A DNA stretch of 13,317 nucleotides, taken from an uncultured Treponema sp. Lineage in GTDB: Bacteria > Spirochaetota > Spirochaetia > Treponematales > Treponemataceae. The position numbers and the translations under genes were made by a program. Positions 1-6,170 of this stretch are shown here, in pieces (the stretch's first letter is position 1; each line of letters starts with the position of its first letter). The stretch lies in the NCBI GenBank assembly GCA_937923945.1, contig CALDWC010000003.1, positions 1 to 13,317 on the forward strand, read 5' to 3'. The notes beneath the pieces are model-generated. The model saw only the letters and a list, made by a program, of their open reading frames with translations, had not been told where the DNA came from and searched no databases.

Positions 1-51
1 CAATAAGGAAACGCTGTTAAACGGCGTCAAGCCTTTAATCAGCGTTTCCTT
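1..51. repeat. Right end of hairpin repeat, copy 1 (cut by window edge)
   Basis: This segment matches 521-571 at 49 of 51 positions in the same orientation (differences at 5 and 30). It folds into a long imperfect hairpin with arms 7-25 and 31-49, starting GGAAACGCTG and ending CAGCGTTTCC, with a short loop. The part to the left, which copy 2 has, lies outside the window. The TTTT after the stem (50-53) could let it terminate plus-strand transcription from an upstream gene. It is probably the end of a non-autonomous mobile repeat. The repetition is seen directly; the mobile nature is inferred. Confidence 0.8.
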
Positions 52-107
52 TTGCCTTTATATTTTTTTTATAATCGAGTATACTATTCCGCGAAGGAGA
101 AAATAGT

Positions 108-398
108 ATGGACTATCTGTATCGTAAAGACGGGACACCGATCGGTGTGGTAAAAGACGATCGTATTTTTGATATGAACGGCAGGTCAATCGGACAACTG
201 GACGGCTCGCATGTTCATAATATGTCGGGAGGTTATGTCGGAGAATTTGACAACGGCATGGTGCTTGATAAATACAAAATACAAGGACCGATGGCACCGG
301 ACGCTCCCCGAATCTCTTCCCCTGCTGCACCGACTATCCCGCGTCTTCCGGGTATATCCATCTATGATGACGCTTCGGACGATTTATTCGATTTTTAA
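108..398 (+). CDS. 4-fold beta-flower domain protein, small, function unknown
   Basis: A 96-residue protein. Residues 4-54 hold about three tandem units of 15-17 residues of the form hhxxxGxxhGxhxxx, for example LYRKDGTPIGVVKDD, then RIFDMNGRSIGQLDG, then HVHNMSGGYVGEFDNG. This pattern fits the 4-fold beta-flower family, whose members are small proteins of unknown function. The tail (62-96) is rich in proline and ends with acidic residues (DDASDDLFDF), perhaps a flexible or binding segment. There is no signal peptide or membrane span, so it is probably cytoplasmic. The start is supported by GAAGGAGA at 93-100, seven bases before the ATG. Two TAA codons follow one another at the end. The gene lies between two same-orientation repeat copies, which suggests recent arrival. 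Family assignment is by eye from the repeat pattern. Confidence 0.72.
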   Translation: MDYLYRKDGTPIGVVKDDRIFDMNGRSIGQLDGSHVHNMSGGYVGEFDNGMVLDKYKIQGPMAPDAPRISSPAAPTIPRLPGISIYDDASDDLFDF

Positions 399-417
399 TA
401 AACGCGTCGGCATTATG

Positions 418-571
418 AAGGCACTGATTAATTCAATCGAGAATTAATCAGTGCCCACATTTAAAATCTATTGTTTCGTAAATGTTCAGAATCTACATTA
501 TTATACTGAACATTGAGAAACAATTAGGAAACGCTGTTAAACGGCGTCACGCCTTTAATCAGCGTTTCCTT
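418..571. mobile_element. Hairpin-rich MITE-like repeat, copy 2 (complete)
   Basis: A 154-bp non-coding element made of three consecutive hairpins: arms 420-434/441-455 (15 bp, perfect, 6-base loop), arms 471-489/506-523 (imperfect), and arms 527-545/551-569. The two ends are related inverted sequences: AAGGCACTGATTAA at the left, and AAGGAAACGCTGATTAAA read inward from the right. The trinucleotide ATG directly flanks both sides (415-417 and 572-574), as a 3-bp target duplication would. No transposase is encoded. It sits 19 bp after the beta-flower stop codon and may serve as its terminator. Termini, hairpins and flanks are seen directly; mobility in trans is inferred. Confidence 0.72.
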
Positions 572-614
572 ATGGGTATTGGATAAAATCGGCGCCTCTT
601 GCCGAATATGATTG

Positions 615-633
615 TATAACATTTTTTTGGAGA
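615..633 (+). promoter_or_regulatory. Possible -10 box and ribosome binding site for the ADP-ribosylglycohydrolase gene
   Basis: TATAAC at 615-620 is a good -10 match, but no convincing -35 lies 16-18 bp upstream. GGAGA at 629-633 is a clear ribosome binding site four bases before the ATG at 638. If the -10 is used, the leader is only about ten bases. Transcription would then begin just outside the right end of repeat copy 2. Confidence 0.4.
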
Positions 634-637
634 AAAT

Positions 638-1591
638 ATGGAACGTGAAAAAACACCGCTGTACCGAGCGTTGTCCATGTGCATTTACGGCGGCATTATC
701 GGAGACGCGTTCGGCGTCCCCTATGAATTTTTAGAGCGGGGAACATTCCGCGCTGAAACGATGACGGGTAACGGTTCGTATAACCAACCGGTCGGAACTT
801 GGTCGGATGACAGTTCCATGACTCTTTGCTTGTTGGATAACCTCACCGAAGGCGGTTCGTTAAACGAGCTTCTCGACAAGTTCATGAACTGGTTTGAAAA
901 GGGAGCGTATACGCCGCATGGGATTGCATTTGATATTGGAAACACGACGCGAAATGCAATTCTCCGCCACAAGCTCGGCGTTTCTCCGCAATATTGTGGA
1001 GACATTGACGAGCGCACAAACGGTAACGGCTCGCTCATGCGGATAGCCCCACTCGTATTTATCCTGCGCAATGAAAACGATTTTTCGGTGCGAGTACAAA
1101 CCGTCAAGGAATATTCGGAAATCACCCATAAGCATCCCCGTTCGGTTCTCGCCTGCATTATTTTTATTGAAGTGCTGCGGAATATTTTAAAAGGCGATAC
1201 GTTGGAGGTAGCCGTTCAAAAGGCATCCGATACCTGCCAAACCCGATTGCGCGGAACGGAATACGAAGCGGAATTTAAACAGTACCGCAGAATTTTTTCC
1301 GGTGAAATTAAAAACGCCACTATTGACACGGTGAACTCATCCGGTTATGTGGTTCACACGTTGGAAGCCGCTCTTTGGACTTGTTTCCAAAGCAGTAGTT
1401 TTAAGGAAGTGATTATAACGGCGGTGAATCTCGGAGAGGACACCGATACGGTCGGTGCCGTTGCCGGGAACATTGCAGGACTTTTGTACAGCCGCAAAGA
1501 AGAACTTCCCGCCGACTGGTATAGTGCCATTGTCCGAAAAGAATACATCGATACGATAATCAACGGCTTTTACGATTCGCTTGAGGAGTAG
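638..1591 (+). CDS. ADP-ribosylglycohydrolase family protein (DraG-like)
   Basis: A 317-residue protein, full length for the family, which removes ADP-ribose from modified proteins or other targets. All the family's metal-binding and active-site blocks are visible: GDAFG (22-26), WSDDSSM (55-61), NGSLMR (130-135), THKHPR (163-168) and LGEDTDTVGAVAG (265-277). The aspartates in the second and last blocks bind the two metal ions in known members. There is no signal peptide, so it is cytoplasmic. GGAGA at 629-633 supports the ATG. No ADP-ribosyltransferase is present nearby, so the substrate is open: reversal of an enzyme's own modification (as DraG does for nitrogenase), protection from a toxin, or release from a small molecule. 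It follows repeat copy 2 and may be accessory. Family assignment is firm; role is not. Confidence 0.92.
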   Translation: MEREKTPLYRALSMCIYGGIIGDAFGVPYEFLERGTFRAETMTGNGSYNQPVGTWSDDSSMTLCLLDNLTEGGSLNELLDKFMNWFEKGAYTPHGIAFDIGNTTRNAILRHKLGVSPQYCGDIDERTNGNGSLMRIAPLVFILRNENDFSVRVQTVKEYSEITHKHPRSVLACIIFIEVLRNILKGDTLEVAVQKASDTCQTRLRGTEYEAEFKQYRRIFSGEIKNATIDTVNSSGYVVHTLEAALWTCFQSSSFKEVIITAVNLGEDTDTVGAVAGNIAGLLYSRKEELPADWYSAIVRKEYIDTIINGFYDSLEE

Positions 1592-1607
1592 TCTATTTAA
1601 TCCTCAA
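1581..1607. terminator. Small hairpin spanning the two convergent stop codons
   Basis: TTGAGGA at 1581-1587 pairs with TCCTCAA at 1601-1607. The stop codons of the plus-strand glycohydrolase (1589-1591) and the minus-strand TPR gene (1593-1595) both lie in its loop. It could act as a weak bidirectional terminator, but the stem is short and no long T run follows in either direction. Confidence 0.3.
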
Positions 1608-2693
1608 AGGTTTCCCGCTTTGATAAATGCTGATACCGATGAGACAGATGTTCCCGTTTTTCAATTCCATTTTGCCGAGTACTTCAATCGGTTTTTCAAG
1701 GTCAATTTCAGTCACAAAGTGGCAGGTAACGGGGACAATGCCTTCCAGTTTTGTTTTATTTTCATAGCCGACCATTAAATCAAACAGCGTATTGTACGTT
1801 CCGGTAATGATGTTGGAAGGTCGCCCTCCCCACACTACATAACAACCGACATACAACATCGGTTCTTTTAAAACGGTTGCATAATCAAAAGAATCGGTAA
1901 TCGAATCAAAGTCCGGTTGTTCAAGATATTCCATTAAAATGCGTGCTTTGTGTTTTATCGTCGATGACGCATTTGACTGCAAAATCCGGTTGATTTCATA
2001 CTGTGCTTTATTGTCACGGTAGCCTTGAAAATATTTTTGAGCTTTGTTGTACGCATCAATTACTTCGTCTTTCGTTAAATCAAGCGAAAAACTTCCTTGG
2101 AAATCGACAGCCTTCCGTTTATCGGTGCTTTCAAGAGCCAATTCTGAAAGATCTTTCCGCTTTGCCGTACTGCTTGGAATACGTTTCGCCGCGAAAGGAA
2201 TAAATAAAATCACACTGGTCAGTGCAAAAATACCGATAAATACAAATAGCAGAATGTTGTTTTTTTTATGGTCGGCAGTCGGATCCGGGTACAATTTGAA
2301 AATATCGCCCGATTGAATAAAATCCGCCAACTCTTCCGGTGTATTGTGCTTCCGTAAAAAGTCAAGCCCTTCTTTCGCCGGTTTATAAACCGGATCATAC
2401 TGAAGGGCTTGAAGGTAATAATTAATGGCATTACCGGTATCACCGCGCCGCAATAAAATAACAGCCTGGGCGGAAAGGAGCGTCGGATCGGTTGCGCGAA
2501 TTTTTCCGGCACCGGAAAAATAATCCAAGGCAAGGGAAATCTCTCCCGTCCACAGAAAACTCAACCCCAAATAAAGATGAAAATCAAAAGATTCCTTATA
2601 TTGGAAGATATGCGGCTGCAGGAGAGTAATCACCTCGGAATACTTTTTCTTTGCAAATAATTTTTTTGCCTGATCCAAAACCGATAAAGCCAT
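1593..2693 (-). CDS. TPR-containing single-pass membrane protein, function unknown
   Basis: A 366-residue protein in three parts. Residues 1-115 form tandem tetratricopeptide-like helices (for example YSEVITLLQPHI, ISLALDYFSGAGK, GNAINYYLQALQYDP). Residues 146-168 are one hydrophobic membrane span. Residues 185-366 are a soluble domain I do not recognise. No signal peptide precedes the repeats, and the KKN before the span and the lysines and arginines just after it leave the topology ambiguous. TPR units usually dock other proteins, so it is probably a scaffold at the inner membrane. The ATG is preceded by TTGGATTAAA, with AAGGA further upstream; ribosome binding is moderate. It lies 56 bp after the exported-protein gene on the same strand, so it may be the last gene of the rpe operon or have its own promoter. 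It converges on the glycohydrolase with one base between stops. Confidence 0.75.
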   Translation of the reverse strand: MALSVLDQAKKLFAKKKYSEVITLLQPHIFQYKESFDFHLYLGLSFLWTGEISLALDYFSGAGKIRATDPTLLSAQAVILLRRGDTGNAINYYLQALQYDPVYKPAKEGLDFLRKHNTPEELADFIQSGDIFKLYPDPTADHKKNNILLFVFIGIFALTSVILFIPFAAKRIPSSTAKRKDLSELALESTDKRKAVDFQGSFSLDLTKDEVIDAYNKAQKYFQGYRDNKAQYEINRILQSNASSTIKHKARILMEYLEQPDFDSITDSFDYATVLKEPMLYVGCYVVWGGRPSNIITGTYNTLFDLMVGYENKTKLEGIVPVTCHFVTEIDLEKPIEVLGKMELKNGNICLIGISIYQSGKPLRIK

Positions 2694-2749
2694 TTTAATC
2701 CAACATTCCTTACTTATTAAACCATGAGTATTTTTATATTATAAAAAGT

Positions 2750-3772
2750 TTACTCTTGGATTTCAAGTAGTGCTTTATCAACCTGTTCGGTTAATTTTGT
2801 AATTTCTTCATCGGAATATTGATCCGGATTATTTTTGACCGTTTCAATTTGCAGCAAAAGTTTTTGAATATCATCATAGTTTTTCCGCTGTTTTTCCGGC
2901 AATACTTGTAAATGCTGTTCTACCGCTTCTTGCGGAATATCACGCTTCAAAAAATCATAATACCCGATACAATTTGTCACCACATATTTTTCATTGCGAT
3001 CGAGGCGTTTCGACTCCCACAAAAACATAATCGCCGAATCATTGTTGTAATACTTTGTTGAAAATGACCGACCTTCAACACTGTTCGGTATCCACTTCAT
3101 ACTTTGCAAATAATCCCAATTTGCGACAAAGATTTCTTTCGGAGGATCCTGTTTTGCCTGTCGAATAAAAAAAACACACGCGGAAAGTGAATTTGCACTT
3201 GCGATAAAATTTGCTTTTGATGCGGCAACATCGATATGCGTTTCCGCCATGATCGACTGCGTATCGGTATAAAGAGAAAAACGCTGTCTTTCACCGAGAT
3301 TGGTGTCAAAAATTGCTTTAAGGGCAACATCAACGGAAGCGCCGGTTGTGTTTTCAAAACTTGTCTCGATACATAAAACGCGGGCGCTCGTTTCGTATTT
3401 TTCCGTTGAAAAATAAAACCGCTGATTGAGCGCAATATCTTTTGTGAGCGGATATGTTACTGAAATTTGACTGCCGTTATTTTCAACGGTTAAACGCTTT
3501 CCGAGTTTTCGCTTTGCAGTATATTCTTTGTTGCCGACTAAAAGGCGGTAACTGTTCGTGCTTGCAAGGGCGCGATCATCATAGAGCGGCTCCCAGTTAT
3601 CTTTGCCGATTTCGGAAAGGCGGTACAGGCAAAAACTGCCGGATTGCGGATAAAACACCAGTTTTAAATTTCCGGCGCTGATTTCCGATTTTTCGATTTT
3701 TCCCGCCGCATATACGGAAAATGATAAAAGAATAAATAGACTACTGAAAAAAATACGTTTGCTTCGTTCCAT
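2750..3772 (-). CDS. Exported protein of unknown function, downstream of the TPR protein
   Basis: A 340-residue protein beginning MERSKRIFFSSLFILLSF, a typical signal peptide with probable cleavage after VYAA (about residue 23), so it should act in the periplasm. The rest alternates short polar and hydrophobic stretches, as in an all-beta fold, up to about residue 280. A charged helical tail (about 290-340, many E, K and Q) follows and may form a coiled coil. I do not recognise the family. The reading frame is open further upstream, but the chosen ATG has GAAGGAG just before it, and the preceding gene's TAA (3774-3776) lies one base away. The ribosome binding site therefore sits inside the end of the TPR gene. 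That arrangement argues for translational coupling and for a joint job with the TPR/coiled-coil protein in the envelope, which is inference. Confidence 0.75.
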   Translation of the reverse strand: MERSKRIFFSSLFILLSFSVYAAGKIEKSEISAGNLKLVFYPQSGSFCLYRLSEIGKDNWEPLYDDRALASTNSYRLLVGNKEYTAKRKLGKRLTVENNGSQISVTYPLTKDIALNQRFYFSTEKYETSARVLCIETSFENTTGASVDVALKAIFDTNLGERQRFSLYTDTQSIMAETHIDVAASKANFIASANSLSACVFFIRQAKQDPPKEIFVANWDYLQSMKWIPNSVEGRSFSTKYYNNDSAIMFLWESKRLDRNEKYVVTNCIGYYDFLKRDIPQEAVEQHLQVLPEKQRKNYDDIQKLLLQIETVKNNPDQYSDEEITKLTEQVDKALLEIQE

Positions 3773-3773
3773 T

Positions 3774-4802
3774 TTACGCTCCTTCTTCTTCGTTGAGGAC
3801 TTCGTCATACATCGTCTTGAGCCGTCCCGCTTTTTGCAAAAGCTCCTCCAATGCCGCACGCCGCTTTAATTCTTCTTCGGTCGGACCTTGGGGAACTTCA
3901 ATGGGGGGGAGCGACTCAACGATTTTCGGTTCATCCGGTTTAGTTACCACAACGTCAGACGGCGGAGCCGGCGTATCCAAGTACGTTGCATTTGCAAAAT
4001 TTGCAATCATCGTGTTAAGCTCATCGTTTTTCATTTGCAGGAGGGTAATCTTGTCATAGAGTTCCGCATTTTTACGCCTTTCATCAATGAGGTATTGTTC
4101 CAGTTCCGCAACCCGTTTACTATCGCCCTTATTTGCACCGGCGTTTTGCAATTGATTTTGTGTTTGAGTAAGTTCCGCTTTGAGCTTTTCACCTTCTTGC
4201 GACAACCGAAGCGTTTCATCATTGCTGAGTTTTAAAAGCCGCAACAGCTCGGATTGGGTCGCCGCTTGGTCAATAAGCGCCAACTTGTATTTGGTCGCTT
4301 CAATTTTTGCCGAATCGGGATAATCCAAAAGCACCACCGAAAATATCGTACGCGCTTCGTCGAAACGGGACGTATTATACAGTGATTCTCCGATCCAAAA
4401 ATATGCCGATGACACCGCTTTATCATTCGGGTATTGTTTTATAAAATCGTAAAGGGTAGAAATTGCGTCATCATAATTTCCGCTTGCACATTCCAGTCGC
4501 CCTTTTTGATAGAGCATATCGGGTGTTTTTTTACTTTTTGGATAAACGGCTAAAAACCGCTTTGCTTCAATGAGGGCGTTTTTATATTTTTTGTCGGAAG
4601 CAAGTGCCATCGTAAGCCAATATTGCGCTTCTTCGTTTTGACCGCCGGAAGCGTCGAGCGCTTTTTGAAAGTATAAAATACCGGAAGAAAAATCTCCTTT
4701 TGAGTACCGCGCAATACCGGCGGCAAGGTTTGAGTCGGTACAAAATGCGAAACCGGTTAAAGTACACAAAAGAACAAAGATGCTTTTTTTGTAATTGCTC
4801 AT
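3774..4802 (-). CDS. Secreted TPR and coiled-coil protein (CpoB/YbgF-like repeats)
   Basis: A 342-residue protein. Residues 1-21 look like a signal peptide (YKKSIFVLLCTLTGFAFC); the cysteine lacks a good lipobox because phenylalanine precedes it. Residues 24-165 contain about four tetratricopeptide repeats of the type seen in periplasmic CpoB/YbgF and BamD-like proteins (YFQKALDAS, AKRFLAVYPKSKK, AISTLYDFIKQYPND, ARTIFSVVLLDYPDS). Residues 195-268 are a coiled coil, 275-308 are proline-rich, and a short charged helix ends the protein. In CpoB the coiled coil comes before the repeats, so the order here is reversed and orthology is not claimed. The frame extends 17 codons upstream, but the ATG at 4802 overlaps the rpe stop as ATGA and has AGGAG upstream, which decides the start. 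It probably organises envelope complexes. Confidence 0.78.
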   Translation of the reverse strand: MSNYKKSIFVLLCTLTGFAFCTDSNLAAGIARYSKGDFSSGILYFQKALDASGGQNEEAQYWLTMALASDKKYKNALIEAKRFLAVYPKSKKTPDMLYQKGRLECASGNYDDAISTLYDFIKQYPNDKAVSSAYFWIGESLYNTSRFDEARTIFSVVLLDYPDSAKIEATKYKLALIDQAATQSELLRLLKLSNDETLRLSQEGEKLKAELTQTQNQLQNAGANKGDSKRVAELEQYLIDERRKNAELYDKITLLQMKNDELNTMIANFANATYLDTPAPPSDVVVTKPDEPKIVESLPPIEVPQGPTEEELKRRAALEELLQKAGRLKTMYDEVLNEEEGA

Positions 4803-5425
4803 ATACGCAAATCTCCTGAAAAAAATGCGGAGCCTGAAACCGCAACATCGCAACCTGCATCAATGACGGACTGTATGTTTTGCGAGTTGACACCGCCGTC
4901 AACGGAAAGCTTAAAACTCAAATGACGTTCACGGCGAATTGCAGCAATTTCGCTGATTTTATCCAGGCAGTAGGGAATAAACTTCTGTCCGGAAAATCCC
5001 GGATTAACCGACATCACCAACACCAAATCAACGAGCGGCAGAATTTGCGCAATTGCCGAAACGGGAGTCGATGGAACCAACGTGATTCCCGCTTTCATTC
5101 CCGCATCGTGAATTTCCGAAATCAATTTATCCGCATGAGGTTCTGTTTCCACATGGAACGTAAAAAAATCAGCTCCGGCTTTTTTTAAATCATCGACAAA
5201 TTGGAGCGGATTCTTAACCATAAGATGCACATCAAAAACTAAATCCGTTATACTCCGCAATGACGCAATCACCGGCGCCCCGAAAGTTAAATTAGGCACA
5301 AAATGTCCGTCCATCACATCGAAATGCAACCATTCCGCTCCGTTTTTTTTCGCAAATTCTATTTCTCGGTCAAGACAGGAAAAATCGGCACTTAAAACGG
5401 ACGGACTTAAAATGTAAGAAGCCAT
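4799..5425 (-). CDS. rpe: Ribulose-phosphate 3-epimerase
   Basis: A 208-residue TIM-barrel enzyme that interconverts ribulose 5-phosphate and xylulose 5-phosphate in the pentose phosphate pathway, in the cytoplasm. Family blocks are all present: SPSVLSADF (7-15), HFDVMDGHFVPNLTFG (34-49), DVHLMV (65-70), FHVE (90-93), SVNPGFSGQKFI (139-150), VDGGV (175-179) and VSGSA (196-200). H34, D36, H67 and D176 are the expected metal ligands, with the two aspartates catalytic. The protein ends soon after the phosphate-binding VSGSA block, roughly 10-20 residues sooner than usual, so the last helix is reduced. Its TGA overlaps the next gene's ATG. There is no ribosome binding site, and a -10 box lies only six bases before the ATG, so the message may be leaderless. 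It is probably first in an operon. Confidence 0.95.
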   Translation of the reverse strand: MASYILSPSVLSADFSCLDREIEFAKKNGAEWLHFDVMDGHFVPNLTFGAPVIASLRSITDLVFDVHLMVKNPLQFVDDLKKAGADFFTFHVETEPHADKLISEIHDAGMKAGITLVPSTPVSAIAQILPLVDLVLVMSVNPGFSGQKFIPYCLDKISEIAAIRRERHLSFKLSVDGGVNSQNIQSVIDAGCDVAVSGSAFFSGDLRI

Positions 5426-5431
5426 GACGAA

Positions 5432-5460
5432 AGTATAAAATATTTTTCACAAAAAAGCAA
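5432..5460 (-). promoter_or_regulatory. Predicted rpe promoter giving a leaderless mRNA
   Basis: Read on the minus strand, TTGCTT (5455-5460) and TATACT (5432-5437) are separated by exactly 17 bp, a good sigma-70-type pair. Only six bases lie between the -10 and the rpe ATG, so transcription would start at or next to the A of the start codon. The lack of any Shine-Dalgarno sequence upstream of rpe fits this. Confidence 0.6.
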
Positions 5461-5541
5461 GCGGACGCATGTAATCCGGAATTAAAAAAATACAGCTAGA
5501 TTTTTTTTTGCGAGTTTAGTAAAATAAAATAGGAGTTGGCT

Positions 5542-6057
5542 TTGGATAACGGAGAAATTTTACGCCCCCTTTTAGAAAAAGGAGATTTAAAAAAAACAAT
5601 TAGTATGGCGGAAGAAGATAATAAAAATTTGTTTTATGTACGTTCCGAAGGTATGAATATGGTTACCGCTTCTATTTTGGCTGATATTTCATCGGTACAT
5701 AAAACCGCCCTGATTCGCGAAACGGGGGCGCTTTTTTCATCGGAAGAATACTGCGAGCTTTTGAATCAAAAAGTGTTTACGATTGCACCGGAAAAACGAA
5801 CAAGGCTCAAAGAGCAGGGCGTTATTCTTTCGCCTGAAAATTCCGTGCAGTATTCGGAATGGTTTAATATTTTTGAAATTGCGTTTCCTTGGCTTCCGCT
5901 TTCGATTTTTGAGGATTTTGTTACGTATCTGCACGATGATAAAAGTCTCATGTTGGACAAAGAAAGTAGTGAAACGGTACGCGAAAACTTTACAAACTCG
6001 AAACGGTACTCGGAACGGGAGCTTGAGCAAGTATTTGAATCCGAGTTTTTTCAATAA
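5542..6057 (+). CDS. Hypothetical protein, 171 residues, TTG start
   Basis: I do not recognise the family. The protein is acidic, mostly helical by composition, and has no signal peptide or membrane span. Two TTG codons are possible starts. The first (5536) touches the ribosome binding site AGGAG (5531-5535), while the second (5542) is six bases away, so the protein should begin MDNGEILRPLLEKGD. Features that can be seen: a helical N-terminal part (residues 1-80), a central aromatic stretch rich in W, F and P (about 105-125, SEWFNIFEIAFPWLPLS), and a glutamate-rich C-terminus ending ELEQVFESEFFQ. Its codon use looks like that of its neighbours. It is divergent from rpe across about 110 bp and convergent with the ABC-F gene. 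It is a well-formed gene and probably real; function unknown. Confidence 0.72.
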   Translation: MDNGEILRPLLEKGDLKKTISMAEEDNKNLFYVRSEGMNMVTASILADISSVHKTALIRETGALFSSEEYCELLNQKVFTIAPEKRTRLKEQGVILSPENSVQYSEWFNIFEIAFPWLPLSIFEDFVTYLHDDKSLMLDKESSETVRENFTNSKRYSERELEQVFESEFFQ

Positions 6058-6061
6058 AACT

Positions 6062-6118
6062 TTTTCCGTGTAATAAATTCTGTAGCGTAACGGCGACAAA
6101 ACTTTGATACACGGAAAA
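6062..6118. terminator. Inverted repeat between convergent genes, possible bidirectional terminator
   Basis: TTTTCCGTGTA (6062-6072) pairs perfectly with TACACGGAAAA (6108-6118), an 11-bp stem around a 35-base loop. It begins five bases after the stop codon of the hypothetical gene. The arms end in A/T runs on the outer side, as expected of a terminator that works both ways, but the loop is long. Confidence 0.4.
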
Positions 6119-6170
6119 TTGATTTCGGTGTATGGAATTATCAAGCAGGATACGTTGCGCACACAAGTGC

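Noticed and set aside
521..571. Integron attC site, because treponemes can carry chromosomal integrons with small cassettes and the 520-bp unit has cassette size
   Set aside because: One GTTRRRY match exists (GTTAAAC, 536-542), but no RYYYAAC partner at the outer end of a stem was found on either strand, and the match lies inside the hairpin instead of at its edge. No integrase gene is in view. An attC covariance search would settle it.
4799..4902. Truncated rpe pseudogene, because the protein is shorter than usual
   Set aside because: All metal, catalytic and phosphate-binding residues are present, and the stop overlaps the next gene's start in an orderly ATGA, so the short end looks natural.
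5737..6162. 141-codon minus-strand ORF opposite the hypothetical gene
   Set aside because: It is mostly a shadow of the plus-strand gene at 5542-6057, its translation is basic and irregular, and it has no ribosome binding site.
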